A stretch of DNA of 64,000 bases, from NCBI GenBank assembly GCA_029817715.1, contig JARUPY010000398.1, positions 310,001 through 374,000 on the forward strand, in the 5' to 3' direction. The notes beneath the pieces were generated by a model. That model searched no databases, was not told the origin of the DNA, and was given only the letters and a program-made list of their open reading frames with translations. Every line of letters begins with the position of its first letter. Within the stretch, counting starts at the first letter, position 1. This document shows positions 52,736-62,170 of this stretch, piece by piece. Both the position numbers and the translations under genes were made by a program. Source of the DNA: Melastoma dodecandrum. Taxonomy: Eukaryota > Streptophyta > Magnoliopsida > Myrtales > Melastomataceae.

Positions 52736-53668
52736 ATGAACGCCCTTCCCGACGCGGTCAGCCGCCAGCTCGCCTTTCGCCTCGCGCCGGCGGCGTGGCA
52801 CCCCTATCTGCAACTCGCCCGGATCGACCGGCCGATCGGCTGGTGGCTGCTGCTGCTGCCCTGCTGGTGGTCGAGCGCCCTCGCCAGTCTCGCCGCGCAC
52901 CGACCGCCGAACCTGTGGCACCTCGCGCTTTTCCTCGTCGGGGCGATCGTGATGCGCGGCTCGGGCTCGACCTACAACGACATCGTCGATCGTGAGCTCG
53001 ATGCGAAGGTCGAGCGCACGCGCCATCGGCCGGTGGCCTCCGGCCGCGTCAGCGTCGGCGCCGCGCGCGTCTTTCTCGTCGCGCTGGCGCTCGTCGGCTT
53101 TCTCGTCGTGATCCAATTCAACCTGTTCACGATCCTGCTCGGCATCGCCTCGCTCGGCATCGTCGCCATCTACCCGTTCATGAAACGCGTCACCTCCTGG
53201 CCGCAGCTCGTCCTCGGCTTCGCCTTCGCCTGGGGCGGCCTCGTCGGCTGGGCGGCGCAGGAGGGGGCGCTCGCGCCGGCCGCGGTCCTCATCTATGTGG
53301 CCGCGATCGCCTGGACGATCGGCTACGATACGATCTATGCGCTGCAGGACGCCAAGGACGATCCGGCTGCGGGCATCAAATCGACGGCGCGGCTGTTCGG
53401 GCGGCACGTGCGTTCGGCCGTCGGCCTGCTCTTCGCGCTGTCGGTTGTGTGCGCGGAGGCCGCGGTGAGCGCCGCGGGCGCGGCCGCGAACCCGCTGGCC
53501 CAAGCGGGCGTTGCGGCCTTCGCCGCGCATCTCGCCTGGCAGGTCGGTCGCATCGATCCCCGGGACGCGCAGCGCGCGCTCGGCCTCTTTCGGGCCAATC
53601 GCGATGCCGGACTGCTCTTGTTTTCAGGGCTCTTCCTCGCCGCCGCGTGGGCTGGAACAAACGGCTAA
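52736..53668 (+). CDS. ubiA: 4-hydroxybenzoate polyprenyltransferase
   Basis: Prenylates 4-hydroxybenzoate in ubiquinone synthesis. A 310-residue membrane protein with about nine helices. First Asp-rich motif is GSGSTYNDIVDRELDAKVER and the second DTIYALQDAKDD, both on the cytoplasmic side, binding the Mg-diphosphate. N-terminal LARIDRPIGWWLLLLPCWW is typical. Confidence 0.95.
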   Translation: MNALPDAVSRQLAFRLAPAAWHPYLQLARIDRPIGWWLLLLPCWWSSALASLAAHRPPNLWHLALFLVGAIVMRGSGSTYNDIVDRELDAKVERTRHRPVASGRVSVGAARVFLVALALVGFLVVIQFNLFTILLGIASLGIVAIYPFMKRVTSWPQLVLGFAFAWGGLVGWAAQEGALAPAAVLIYVAAIAWTIGYDTIYALQDAKDDPAAGIKSTARLFGRHVRSAVGLLFALSVVCAEAAVSAAGAAANPLAQAGVAAFAAHLAWQVGRIDPRDAQRALGLFRANRDAGLLLFSGLFLAAAWAGTNG

Positions 53669-53731
53669 GCTGGGCATTCACCGCGAACTTTCGACGCAGG
53701 TGTCGAAGCATCGGGAAGAAGGCGCCAAGAC

Positions 53732-53911
53732 ATGTCCTTGCTCAAATGGGCTCTCATCTTTTTCGTCATCTCGATCATCGCGGGTGGTCTCGGCTTTTCC
53801 GGCGTCTCGGCGGCGAGCGGCGGCATCGCCCGCATCCTCTTCTTCATCTTCATCGTGCTGTTCGTGCTGCTGCTGATCCTCGGCCTGACGGTCGGCCACG
53901 CCGTCTTCTGA
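53732..53911 (+). CDS. DUF1328 small membrane protein
   Basis: A 59-residue protein: [20 protein letters not shown], then [20 protein letters not shown] and a second hydrophobic segment. This is the YtjA/DUF1328 pattern of two membrane helices with the GF-x-G-x-A-x-x-G-I-A/R-x-L centre. Widespread and often stress-induced; function unknown. Intergenic space of 249 bases follows with no further gene. Confidence 0.88.
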   Translation: MSLLKWALIFFVISIIAGGLGFSGVSAASGGIARILFFIFIVLFVLLLILGLTVGHAVF

Positions 53912-54160
53912 GCACGCCTTCGTCCTGACCGTGCGGGAGGCGGCGCGTGTCGCGTCGTCCTCCCGCGGCACGGGGTCGCCTGGCATGGATCCGGCTGCTC
54001 GCTTCGCAGAGACGGCCGTACGCGTTCGCTTCGTCCCATCGGTGGGCAGGGTCGCACCATTTCGGCACGCTGGAGCGTCCCAAGGCCCTCCAGCATCGGC
54101 CGAGTGATCCCTGCGGCGACGAGGCGAGCGGCCTGCGGCGCGGCACAGGAGGCCAGGACG

Positions 54161-54361
54161 ATGAACCGCCAACCCTATCGCGTGATGATCACCCCCGTGC
54201 GCGGCCACGACGGCCTCAAACGCTCGGCGATGTCGTGGGAGGTCGCGGTGCGCGGCTCGACGCGGCGCATCCTCGGGTGTGGAACGGCGCTGAGTCGCGC
54301 CGAGGCCGAGGCCAAGGTGCAAGACCTGGTGGAACGTCACCGCGCGTCGACGACGCATTAG
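54161..54361 (+). CDS. Small hypothetical protein
   Basis: 66 residues starting MNRQPYRVMITPVRGHDG with a strong Shine-Dalgarno (GGAGG) upstream. Predicted beta strand then helix (LSRAEAEAKVQDLVERH), the beta-beta-alpha look of small DUF1508-like or DRBM-like proteins, but no firm family. The in-frame ATG at 54104 has no good ribosome site. Confidence 0.5.
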   Translation: MNRQPYRVMITPVRGHDGLKRSAMSWEVAVRGSTRRILGCGTALSRAEAEAKVQDLVERHRASTTH

Positions 54362-54379
54362 CGCCGCTCCCGGCCGCGC

Positions 54380-55054
54380 TTAACGTTCGGACGCTGCGCC
54401 GATGATCGCGCCATCCGCTGCCTGCAGCAGGACGGCGGCGCGTTCACCCGCCCCGCGCGCCGCGCGAAGCGTCAAAGGAGCGCCGGAGTAGGTCGCGATC
54501 TCCTCGAGGGAGCGCACGATGTCCGATTCGACGAGGCTGCGGCCCGCGTTCTCGCCGCGGCCGACCATGGTGACGTGCCGCGGGTCATAGCCGACGACGA
54601 GGACGCGGCCGCCCCGCCCCCCGCCCGCGATCGAGATGGCGAGCGTCGACCCCTGCGCATCGATGTGGATCGCGGGCCCGCGCGCGGCGGACGCCCGCGC
54701 CGCGGCGATGGCGCGGGTGACAGCCTCGCGGTCCGAACCGACGACGCCGCTTGAGCCCTCGACGACGAGCTCGGGCGTGTAAGAGCCCCCGCCGAGCCGG
54801 GCGGCGTAATCCGCCTGCCGGCGCGTCGCGAACGCCTGCGAGAACGGGTCGCGCCACCCTAGTGCGTTCCAGTAGGTGACGTGGAAGGCGAGCGCCAGCA
54901 CGTCGCGACGTCCCGCGAGCTCCGTCAGAAACGCATCGGCGGGCGGGCACGACGAGCAGCCTTCCGAGGTGAAGAGTTCGAGCACGACAGGGCGGCTGTT
55001 CGCCGGGCTTGTGGCGAGTGCGGCGAGGATCGCGAGGGGAATGAGCGGGCGCAA
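54380..55054 (-). CDS. DUF1223 thioredoxin-like exported protein
   Basis: A 224-residue protein with a signal-like N-terminus (residues 3-20). A thioredoxin-like fold begins VVLELFTSEGCSSCPPAD, with a CSSC redox motif as in DUF1223, and continues LAFHVTYWNALGWRDPFS and YTPELVVEG. Predicted periplasmic thiol protein; partner unknown. Confidence 0.9.
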   Translation of the reverse strand: MRPLIPLAILAALATSPANSRPVVLELFTSEGCSSCPPADAFLTELAGRRDVLALAFHVTYWNALGWRDPFSQAFATRRQADYAARLGGGSYTPELVVEGSSGVVGSDREAVTRAIAAARASAARGPAIHIDAQGSTLAISIAGGGRGGRVLVVGYDPRHVTMVGRGENAGRSLVESDIVRSLEEIATYSGAPLTLRAARGAGERAAVLLQAADGAIIGAASER

Positions 55055-55134
55055 GGACGGGTCTCCTTCGACCTGCTCTTCGGTGCATGCGAGGCAACGG
55101 TTACACCGCTTCGCCCAGCTCGCGGACCGTGCGT

Positions 55135-56874
55135 CTACAGGCGCAGGCGCCCGTCCCCGATCGCGGCGAACATGTCCGCCTCGAGGCGAACGTAGGACGC
55201 GTCGCGCAACAGATAGACGTCGCCGCGGCGGTGGGGATCGAAACCATCCTCCGTCAATCCGGCCTTGCGCGTCTTGAACGTGCCGGTCGCCTCCAGCGCA
55301 TCGACGATGCGAAGGAAGAGGGGGCGCGCGTAGCGCGGCAAGCGGTCCGCCGCATGCGCCGCGAAGACCTCGAGCGAGAAGTCGGGCGCGACCTGTAACG
55401 CCGCCATGCCGGCGCGCCCGTCGGCGAAGGGCACCGCGACGCCGTAGACGACCGCCTCGCGCACGCCCGGGCAGGTGGAAAGGCTCTGCGCCACCTCCGT
55501 CGTCGCGACGTTCTCGCCTTTCCAGCGGAAGGTGTCGCCGAGGCGGTCGACGAAGGTGAAGAAGCCTTGCGCGTCGCGGCGCATCAGATCGCCCGTGCGG
55601 AACCAGGCGTCGCCGCTCGCGAAGACGTCGCGCAGGATCTTGGAGTCGCTGTCTGCGGCGCTCGTGTAGCCCTCGAAGCGCGTCGCCAGAGCCCCGGCGT
55701 CGGCCGCGATGCGTCCGATGGCCTCGCCCGCCTCGTCCATGTCGCAGCGCTGGCAGAAGCCGTCGGGCCCGCGCAACGGTTCGTCGCTCTGCGGATCGGC
55801 GCGGATGAGGGCGACGGGCGAGCGATGCGCCAGGAAGCGCGGGATGCGCCCGATCGCGCCGGGCCGCCCCTCGACGTTGAAGAGCGAGAAGCTGCCTTCC
55901 GTCGCGGCGTAGAATTCGAGGATGCGCGGAACGGCGAAGCGCTGCTGGAACGGCTCCCAGACGTCCCCGCGCAGGCCGTTGCCGCAGGCGATGCGCAGCC
56001 GATGGTGCGGCACGGTCTCGTCCGGCGGCGAATTGACGAGGTAGCGGCAGAGCTCGCCGATATATTTAAAGATGGTGGCGCGCGTCGCGACGATGTCCGG
56101 CCAGAAGGCGCGAGCCGAAAATCCTTCGCGCACGATGACCGCGCCGCCGGCGACGAGCATCGCGCCGATCGCCACCACGCCGCCGACGGAATGATACATC
56201 GGCAGGCAATTGTAGAGCCGGTCGTCCGCGCGGGCGTCGAGGAGGCCGGCGAACCACTCGCTCCACATCATGATCCGATAGTGGCTGACGCGCGCGGCCT
56301 TCGGCAGGCCCGTCGTCCCCGACGTGTAGATGAGAAGAGCCGTCGTCGCGAGCGTCACCGGCGGTAGGTCGAGCGTCTCGGCGCTCGCGCCGGCGCGTCG
56401 CAGTTCGTCGGCATCCACGGGCTCGATGCCGCAGGCGCGGACGGCTGCGAGGTGGGCGGCGTCCGCGATGACGCGGGCCGGCGCGGCCACCGCGAGGCTA
56501 TGCGCGAGCGCGTCGGCGACGAGCTGGGTGTTGATGAGCGCCACGACGATCCCGGCCCGCGAGAGGCCGAGCCAGATCGCGACGAAGGACGGCGCGTTGC
56601 CCATCACGAGGGCCACCGTGTCTCCGGGCACGAGGCCCTGCGCGCGGCTCCAGCCCGCGGCGGCCGCGGCTTCGACGGCGAGCTCGCGATAGGTGAGGGC
56701 TGCGTTCGTGCCGATCAGGGCCGGCGCGTCCGGCGTGCGGGCCGCGCTGTCTGCGACGGCATCGAACAGCGTGCGGGTCGTGCCTGGCGCGATGGCCGCG
56801 GTGCGCTGAAGGGCGCGAACCCAGTCCGAATTCGCCGAAGCTGGCGCGGGAGGCGGCGCAGGCGTCTCGCGCAT
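55135..56874 (-). CDS. Long-chain acyl-CoA synthetase (FATP/FadD-like)
   Basis: A 579-residue AMP-forming ligase of the FATP-like branch. AMP-binding motif is TALLIYTSGTTGLPKAARVSH, then YNCLPMYHSVGG, and a C-terminal FFTFVDRLGDTFRWKGENVATTEV hinge region and GTFKTRKAGL with the catalytic lysine. It sits 7 bases after the carrier-protein gene in the same operon, so it may activate an acyl group for the carrier protein or for CoA. The substrate is not clear from sequence. Confidence 0.9.
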   Translation of the reverse strand: MRETPAPPPAPASANSDWVRALQRTAAIAPGTTRTLFDAVADSAARTPDAPALIGTNAALTYRELAVEAAAAAGWSRAQGLVPGDTVALVMGNAPSFVAIWLGLSRAGIVVALINTQLVADALAHSLAVAAPARVIADAAHLAAVRACGIEPVDADELRRAGASAETLDLPPVTLATTALLIYTSGTTGLPKAARVSHYRIMMWSEWFAGLLDARADDRLYNCLPMYHSVGGVVAIGAMLVAGGAVIVREGFSARAFWPDIVATRATIFKYIGELCRYLVNSPPDETVPHHRLRIACGNGLRGDVWEPFQQRFAVPRILEFYAATEGSFSLFNVEGRPGAIGRIPRFLAHRSPVALIRADPQSDEPLRGPDGFCQRCDMDEAGEAIGRIAADAGALATRFEGYTSAADSDSKILRDVFASGDAWFRTGDLMRRDAQGFFTFVDRLGDTFRWKGENVATTEVAQSLSTCPGVREAVVYGVAVPFADGRAGMAALQVAPDFSLEVFAAHAADRLPRYARPLFLRIVDALEATGTFKTRKAGLTEDGFDPHRRGDVYLLRDASYVRLEADMFAAIGDGRLRL

Positions 56875-56881
56875 CGTCGGC

Positions 56882-57136
56882 TCAGAGGCGGGCGATCAAA
56901 TCGGCGAGAGACCGAATGCTCTGGAAGTTCGTCGGCGTCAGTTCGCGCTGCGGGATGGCGAGGTCGAACTCCGCCTCGACGGCGAGCATCAGCTCCACCA
57001 TCGCCATGGACGTCATGCCGCGATCGACGAGCGAGTCGGTGGGCACGATCGCGGCGGTGATGCCGTGCTGGGCCGCCACGCGAGCGACGACGTTCTCAAC
57101 ACGCTTCTCAACCGCATTCTGGGATCTGTCGAGCAT
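56882..57136 (-). CDS. Stand-alone acyl/aminoacyl carrier protein
   Basis: An 84-residue carrier protein. The 4'-phosphopantetheine serine is S43 in VDRGMTSMAMVELML (instead of the usual DSL in FabF-type ACPs), with helices about 5-20, 45-60 and 74-83. Bradyrhizobium aminoacyl:carrier-protein ligases load such small carrier proteins, and the ligase gene is only 1.5 kb away across a divergent promoter. The ATG at 57136 is preferred over 57157. Confidence 0.9.
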   Translation of the reverse strand: MLDRSQNAVEKRVENVVARVAAQHGITAAIVPTDSLVDRGMTSMAMVELMLAVEAEFDLAIPQRELTPTNFQSIRSLADLIARL

Positions 57137-57395
57137 CGCGGCCTCCGAGGTCCCCAAGGGTCTAGCCCGCCAACCCTTACTGATTCATATCGCATTTGTT
57201 CGACTTTTCCGCCTATAGACGCTGCGCATTCGTCTAAAAGACTACGAAACCAGCTTTAACTTTCTAAGCAACATTCGGTTAACGAACCGTTTACCCTGAA
57301 GCTCACTACAGCAAGATCGATGCGGAGCTTTTGATTTAATCTCGACATATCGTTTTGCGGGGCCAGCGCGGTCGCGCCCTTGGGTCGTTCCCGAC
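57137..57395. promoter_or_regulatory. A/T-rich divergent promoter with an inverted repeat
   Basis: 259 bases that are far more A/T-rich than the genes on either side. A dyad CGGTT-AACG-AACCG lies at 57276-57289. It separates carrier protein/acyl-CoA synthetase (minus) from acyl-CoA dehydrogenase/ligase/ThDP enzyme (plus) and likely holds both promoters plus an operator. Confidence 0.6.
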
Positions 57396-58604
57396 ATGAC
57401 GCTCGTCGACAGAGACACCAAATCCGTTGCGGCGCGGGAAGGAACGCCGTTCGCGGTCCGCGAGCGCGCGCAAGCGGTCGCGGATATCGCGGCCGCCGAG
57501 GCCGAGGCGGTCGATCGCGAGGGGCGCTTCCCCGCCGCGGCGATCGAGGCGGCGCGTTCGGCCGGCCTCTTCGCTCTCATCGTGCCGACGGAGTTCGGTG
57601 GCGCGGGCGCGAGCGTCGGCACGGTCGCCGACGTCTGCTACACGCTCGGCCAGGCCTGCGCCTCCACGGCGATGATCGTCGCGATGCACACGGCGGCGCT
57701 GGCTTGCGTCGTGCGACACCACGGCGATGCGCCCTGGCTGCGCGACCTGCTGCGGCGCACGGCGGCCGACGGGCTGCTCTATGCCTCCTCGACCACCGAA
57801 GGGGCGGGCGGGGGCAACGTGCGCTCGAGCGATGCCGCGATCGTCCGCACGGCGGACGGCTTCACCTTCGCCCGCGCGGCGTCCGTCATGTCCTACGGCA
57901 CGCAGGCGGATGTGATCGTGAGCGTCGCGCGGCGCGACGAGGATGCGGCGCCGTCCGATCAGGTCGCCGTCGTGCTGCCGACGCACGGGCTCGGCCTCGT
58001 GCGCACCGGGAATTGGGATACGCTGGGCATGCGCGGCACGTGCAGCGGCGGCTTCGCCGTCGAGGCCAGCGGCTCGCTCGAACAAGTTCTGCCGCTCGGC
58101 TACGACAAGATCCACGCGCTGACCATGGTGCCGGTGTCGCATCTCGTCTGGTCGAGCGTCTGGACGGGCATCGCGGCGGCAGCGGTCGCGCGGGCCCAGA
58201 ATTTTACGCGCATGGTGTCCCGCAAGTCGGGCGGCCAGATGCCGCCCGGCGCAGCCAACGTGACGCGCGCCGCGGCGCGGCTGCGCACGCTGCGCCGCAG
58301 CGTGGCGGCGGCCGTCGCCGAATACGAGCGCATCCAGGGGGACGAGCGCGCGCTGGCCGCGATGGACTCGCAGGCCGCACTCAATCTCTTCAAGGTGGAG
58401 GTGTCGGAAGACGCCCTCGACGTCGTGCTCGCCGCCGTCCGCGCGTGCGGCCTCGCGGGCTATCGCAACGACGGGCCTTTCTCGGTCGGACGGCATCTTC
58501 GCGACGTCCTCTCCGCCTCGCTGATGATCAACAACGATCGCATTCTCTCGAACATTGCGCCGGCCACCCTGATGAGCGGGGTCCCCGCCTCGCTTTTCGC
58601 GTGA
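57396..58604 (+). CDS. Acyl-CoA dehydrogenase family flavoprotein
   Basis: A 402-residue ACAD-fold protein: an N-terminal helical domain (VADIAAAEAEAVDREGRFP), a middle beta domain with WDTLGMRGTCSGGF, and a C-terminal four-helix domain. The usual ACAD Y-S/T-E-x-x-x-G motif appears as STTEGAGG. It resembles the branch that includes acyl-CP or 3-hydroxylating oxidases (HsaA-like). Next to carrier-protein and ligase genes it may oxidise an aminoacyl group held on the carrier protein. Confidence 0.9.
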   Translation: MTLVDRDTKSVAAREGTPFAVRERAQAVADIAAAEAEAVDREGRFPAAAIEAARSAGLFALIVPTEFGGAGASVGTVADVCYTLGQACASTAMIVAMHTAALACVVRHHGDAPWLRDLLRRTAADGLLYASSTTEGAGGGNVRSSDAAIVRTADGFTFARAASVMSYGTQADVIVSVARRDEDAAPSDQVAVVLPTHGLGLVRTGNWDTLGMRGTCSGGFAVEASGSLEQVLPLGYDKIHALTMVPVSHLVWSSVWTGIAAAAVARAQNFTRMVSRKSGGQMPPGAANVTRAAARLRTLRRSVAAAVAEYERIQGDERALAAMDSQAALNLFKVEVSEDALDVVLAAVRACGLAGYRNDGPFSVGRHLRDVLSASLMINNDRILSNIAPATLMSGVPASLFA

Positions 58605-58632
58605 TCCGTCCGTCCGCCCCAAGGAGCGACGC

Positions 58633-59571
58633 ATGACCGCAGCCCTCGATCGCGACCAGGCCCCGACGCCGTCGCCGCCGCGCGACGTGCAGGATCGGCT
58701 GCGCGAGGCGCTCTTTCGCCCCATGGGGGTCTCGGGCGTCTATGCGCGTTCGGCGCTTTACGAGGACGTGCTGGTGAGCCTTGGTGCGCTTATCACGCGT
58801 TACCGCGACGAGGGCACCGAGGTTTTGCGCTTTCCGCCGGTGATGAGCCGGCGCGATCTCGAGCGTCACGGCTATCTGAAGAGCTTCCCGAACCTCATCG
58901 CGTGCGCCTGCGCCCTGCACGGCTCCGAGACGGAAATCCGCGCCGCAGCGGAGCGGCCGGCGAGCCAGGGCGGCTGGACCTCGCAGCTCGAGGCGACCGA
59001 TCTCGTGCTTTCGCCGGCGGCCTGCTATCCGGCCTACCCGATCGTGGCGGCACGCGGTCCGGTGCCGGAGGGCGGCCTCGTGCTCGATGTGGCTGCCGAT
59101 TGCTTTCGCCGTGAGCCTTCGGCAGATCTCGACCGTCTGCAAACCTTTCGCATGCGCGAATACGTCTGCATCGGGCGCGAGCAAGAGATCGCGGCCTTTC
59201 GCGAGCGCTGGATCGCGCGTGCCGGCGGCATCGCGGAGCAGCTGGCGCTGCCGTGCCGCATCGAGCAAGCGAGCGATCCGTTCTTCGGCCGCGTCGGCCA
59301 GATGATGGCCGTGGCGCAACTCCAGCAGGCGTTGAAGTTCGAGCTGCTCGTCCCGCTGCATTCCGAGGAGAAGCCGACGGCCTGCATGAGCTTCAACTAT
59401 CACCGCGATCATTTCGGCACGACATGGAACATTCGCGATGAGCAGGGCGCGCCGGTGCACACGGGTTGCGTCGCCTTCGGCATGGACCGTTTGACGCTCG
59501 CCCTGTTCTGGACGCATGGTCTCGACGTGGAGCGTTGGCCTACATCGGCGCGGGACGCGCTGCGGATCTGA
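58633..59571 (+). CDS. Amino acid:[carrier protein] ligase (class II synthetase-like)
   Basis: A 312-residue homologue of atypical seryl-tRNA synthetase without its tRNA-binding domain, as in the Bradyrhizobium aminoacyl:carrier-protein ligases, which attach Gly or Ala to a carrier-protein phosphopantetheine. Zinc ligands C131, E176 and C279 are present, class II motif 2 is in TFRMREYVCIG and motif 3 in AFGMDRLTLALFW. It cannot aminoacylate tRNA by architecture. Amino-acid choice is unpredictable by eye. It ends 7 bases before the ThDP enzyme. Confidence 0.9.
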   Translation: MTAALDRDQAPTPSPPRDVQDRLREALFRPMGVSGVYARSALYEDVLVSLGALITRYRDEGTEVLRFPPVMSRRDLERHGYLKSFPNLIACACALHGSETEIRAAAERPASQGGWTSQLEATDLVLSPAACYPAYPIVAARGPVPEGGLVLDVAADCFRREPSADLDRLQTFRMREYVCIGREQEIAAFRERWIARAGGIAEQLALPCRIEQASDPFFGRVGQMMAVAQLQQALKFELLVPLHSEEKPTACMSFNYHRDHFGTTWNIRDEQGAPVHTGCVAFGMDRLTLALFWTHGLDVERWPTSARDALRI

Positions 59572-59578
59572 GGCGACG

Positions 59579-61258
59579 ATGCGGGCGGGCCAGACGCGGA
59601 CGGCGGCGGAGGTCCTCGTCGACCAACTCGTCGCCCAGGGCGTCACGCATGTTTTCTGTGTGCCCGGCGAGAGCTATCTCGCCGTGCTCGACGCGCTGCG
59701 CGACCGCGCGATCGAGGTCGTCGTGTGCCGGCAGGAGGCCGGCGTCGCGATCATGGCCGAGGCCTTCGGCAAGGTCACCGGGCGGCCGGGCGTCTGCTTC
59801 GTCACGCGCGGCCCGGGCGCCACCAACGCCATGCACGCGATCCATATCGCGCAGCAGGCCTCCGCGCCGATGATCCTCTTCGTCGGGCAGGTCGAGCGTG
59901 GCGTGCGCGGGCGCGAGGCCTTCCAGGAGCTCGACTACCGCGCCGTCTTCGGTCCGATGACGAAATGGGCCGACGAGATCGACGCGGCGGAACGCGTGCC
60001 CGAGCTCGTCTCGCGCGCCGTCCACACCGCGATGAACGGACGCCCCGGCCCGGTCGTCCTCGCGCTGCCGGAGGACATGCTCTCCGAGCCGGTCGAGGTG
60101 GGCGATGCCCCGCGGGCGGAGCCGGTGGAGATCGCGCCGATGGCGGCGGACGTCGCGCGGCTCGGCGCGCTGCTCGCGGCCGCCTCGGCGCCGATGCTCG
60201 TGCTCGGCGGCAGCCGATGGAGTGAAGACGCGCGGGCGGCGATCCGGACCTTCGCGGAGCGCTGGGCGCTGCCCGTCGTGACGAGCTTCCGCCGCCTCGC
60301 GCTCTTCGATCCGATGCATCCGAACTATGCGGGCGACCTCGGCATCGGCGCCGATCCTTCGCTTCTCGCGCGCCTGCGCGCGGCGGATCTCCTCATCGTC
60401 GCGGGCGGGCGCCTCGGGGACATCCCCTCTCAAGGCTATAGCCTGCTCGATGTTCCGCGTCCGGCGTGCAAGCTCGTGCATATCCATCCCGAACCATCGG
60501 AACTCGGCCGCGTCTATGCCGCCGATCTCGCCGTCTGTGCCTCGCCGGCCGGGTTCGCGCCGGCGCTGAGGGCCTTGGCGCCGCCGCGCGAGCCCGTCTG
60601 GCGCGCGACGCTCGACCACGCGCATCGGCAGTACGTTGCCTGGTCGCAGACGCCGTTGCCGCAGCCGGGCGGCGTCAACCTCGGCGAGATCGTCGTATGG
60701 TTGCGCGACAATCTTCCCGCGCAGGCGGTGCTCTGCAACGGGGCCGGCAATTTCGCGGCCTGGATCGGCCGCTACTTTCGCGTGCGCCACCTCCACGGCC
60801 ATGTGGCGCCCATGTCGGGATCGATGGGCTACGGCGTGCCGGCGGCGGTGGCGATGCAGCGGCTGCATCCGGCCCGCCGTGTGGTCGCCGTGGCGGGCGA
60901 CGGCGACTTTCTGATGAACGGGCAGGAGTTCGCGACCGCCGTGCAATACGGCCTGCCGATCGTGGTCCTCGTCTGCGACAACGGCATGTACGGCACGATC
61001 CGCATGCATCAGGAGCGCGAATATCCGACCCGCGTCGTCGGCACCGCGCTGCGCAATCCCGACTTCGCGGCCTATGCGCGCGCCTTCGGCGGCTTCGGCG
61101 TGACGGTGGAGGATACCGCGGCCTTCCCGCAGGCCTACGCGGACGCACGCGCTTCGGGGCTCCCCGCGATCATCCACCTCAAGATCGATCCCGATGCGAT
61201 CTTGCCGGGCACGACGCTCTCGGCCATCCGCGAGCGGGCTCTCGCAGCGCGACGCTGA
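59579..61258 (+). CDS. Thiamine-diphosphate-dependent enzyme, acetolactate-synthase-like
   Basis: A 559-residue ThDP enzyme with the three-domain plan. The catalytic Glu is in FCVPGESYLAVLDAL near residue 30, the middle domain is cofactor-poor, and the ThDP motif is VAGDGDFLMN followed by CDNGMYGTIRMHQ. Similar to acetolactate synthase, benzoylformate decarboxylase and oxalyl-CoA decarboxylase relatives. A dedicated ALS small subunit is not beside it, so a secondary-metabolism role is as likely as branched-chain synthesis. The start at 59579 gives MRAGQTRTAAEVLVDQLV. Confidence 0.88.
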   Translation: MRAGQTRTAAEVLVDQLVAQGVTHVFCVPGESYLAVLDALRDRAIEVVVCRQEAGVAIMAEAFGKVTGRPGVCFVTRGPGATNAMHAIHIAQQASAPMILFVGQVERGVRGREAFQELDYRAVFGPMTKWADEIDAAERVPELVSRAVHTAMNGRPGPVVLALPEDMLSEPVEVGDAPRAEPVEIAPMAADVARLGALLAAASAPMLVLGGSRWSEDARAAIRTFAERWALPVVTSFRRLALFDPMHPNYAGDLGIGADPSLLARLRAADLLIVAGGRLGDIPSQGYSLLDVPRPACKLVHIHPEPSELGRVYAADLAVCASPAGFAPALRALAPPREPVWRATLDHAHRQYVAWSQTPLPQPGGVNLGEIVVWLRDNLPAQAVLCNGAGNFAAWIGRYFRVRHLHGHVAPMSGSMGYGVPAAVAMQRLHPARRVVAVAGDGDFLMNGQEFATAVQYGLPIVVLVCDNGMYGTIRMHQEREYPTRVVGTALRNPDFAAYARAFGGFGVTVEDTAAFPQAYADARASGLPAIIHLKIDPDAILPGTTLSAIRERALAARR

Positions 61259-61264
61259 GGCGAC

Positions 61265-62170
61265 CTATCCGACGGGCGCCGGCGCGTTCGCGTGCGCGAA
61301 GTCCCAGTAGAGGCGCCGCGCCTCGCGGAACATGGGGCCGATCGGCAGTTCGCGGGCATCGATACGCGTCACGGGCTGCACCTTCGAGAAATTGCCGGTC
61401 GCGAAAATCTCGTCCGCCGTCTCGAAGTCGCGGTAGCGCAGCGTCTCCTGGCGTACGGTGACGCCGGATCCTTCCAGCAGCGCGATGACGCGGCGCCGGG
61501 TGACGCCGTCGAGAAACGTGCCGTTCGGCACCGGCGTGAAGACGGTGCCCCCCTTCGCCATGAAGATGTTCGAGTTCGCGAGCTCCGCGACATTGCCCAG
61601 CATGTCGTTGAGGATGCAGTTGCCGAAGCCGCGGCGGAACGCCTCGATCAGCGCGCGGGCGCCGTTCGGGTAGAGGCAGCCGGCTTTCGCCTCGACCGGG
61701 GCGCATTCGTTGGTCGGACGGCGATAGGGCGAGAGCGTGATCGCCATGCCCGTCGGTGCGGGCATCGGCGCGCGGTAGACGCAGAGGCACCAGCGTGTCG
61801 AGGCGGGGTCGAACCGCACGCCGCCGCCCGCCGCGCCGTGCTCGGGCCAATACATGGGGCGGATGTAGAGCTCCGCGCCGGGCTCGAACTTCGCGATCCC
61901 CTCGTGCGCGAGGTCGAGCCATCGCGCGACAGGGACGCAGGGCTCGAGCAGGAAGGCTTCCGCCGATCGGTTCACGCGAGCGCAATGGAGGTCGAGGTCC
62001 GGCGCCGTGCCGTCGAAGGCGCGCGCGCCGTCGAACACGGTCGACCCCAGCCACGCGGCATGCGTGCGCGGTCCCATGATCGCATGGTTGCCCGCGTGCC
62101 ATTCGCCTTCGTAGAAGGTCCACGTGTCGATGGAGGGATCGTGCGGCGCGGGGCGCAGGTCAGGTCGCAT
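61265..62170 (-). CDS. Branched-chain amino acid aminotransferase (class IV)
   Basis: A 301-residue fold-type IV PLP transaminase. The Schiff-base lysine is in the APVEAKAGCLYPNG stretch, with YIRPMYWPEHG before it and SNIFMAKGGTVFTP after. It could make branched-chain, D-amino or other 2-amino acids. Alternative ATG at 62185. Last gene of the metY-like/metA-like/aminotransferase operon, overlapping the metA-like stop. Confidence 0.88.
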   Translation of the reverse strand: MRPDLRPAPHDPSIDTWTFYEGEWHAGNHAIMGPRTHAAWLGSTVFDGARAFDGTAPDLDLHCARVNRSAEAFLLEPCVPVARWLDLAHEGIAKFEPGAELYIRPMYWPEHGAAGGGVRFDPASTRWCLCVYRAPMPAPTGMAITLSPYRRPTNECAPVEAKAGCLYPNGARALIEAFRRGFGNCILNDMLGNVAELANSNIFMAKGGTVFTPVPNGTFLDGVTRRRVIALLEGSGVTVRQETLRYRDFETADEIFATGNFSKVQPVTRIDARELPIGPMFREARRLYWDFAHANAPAPVG

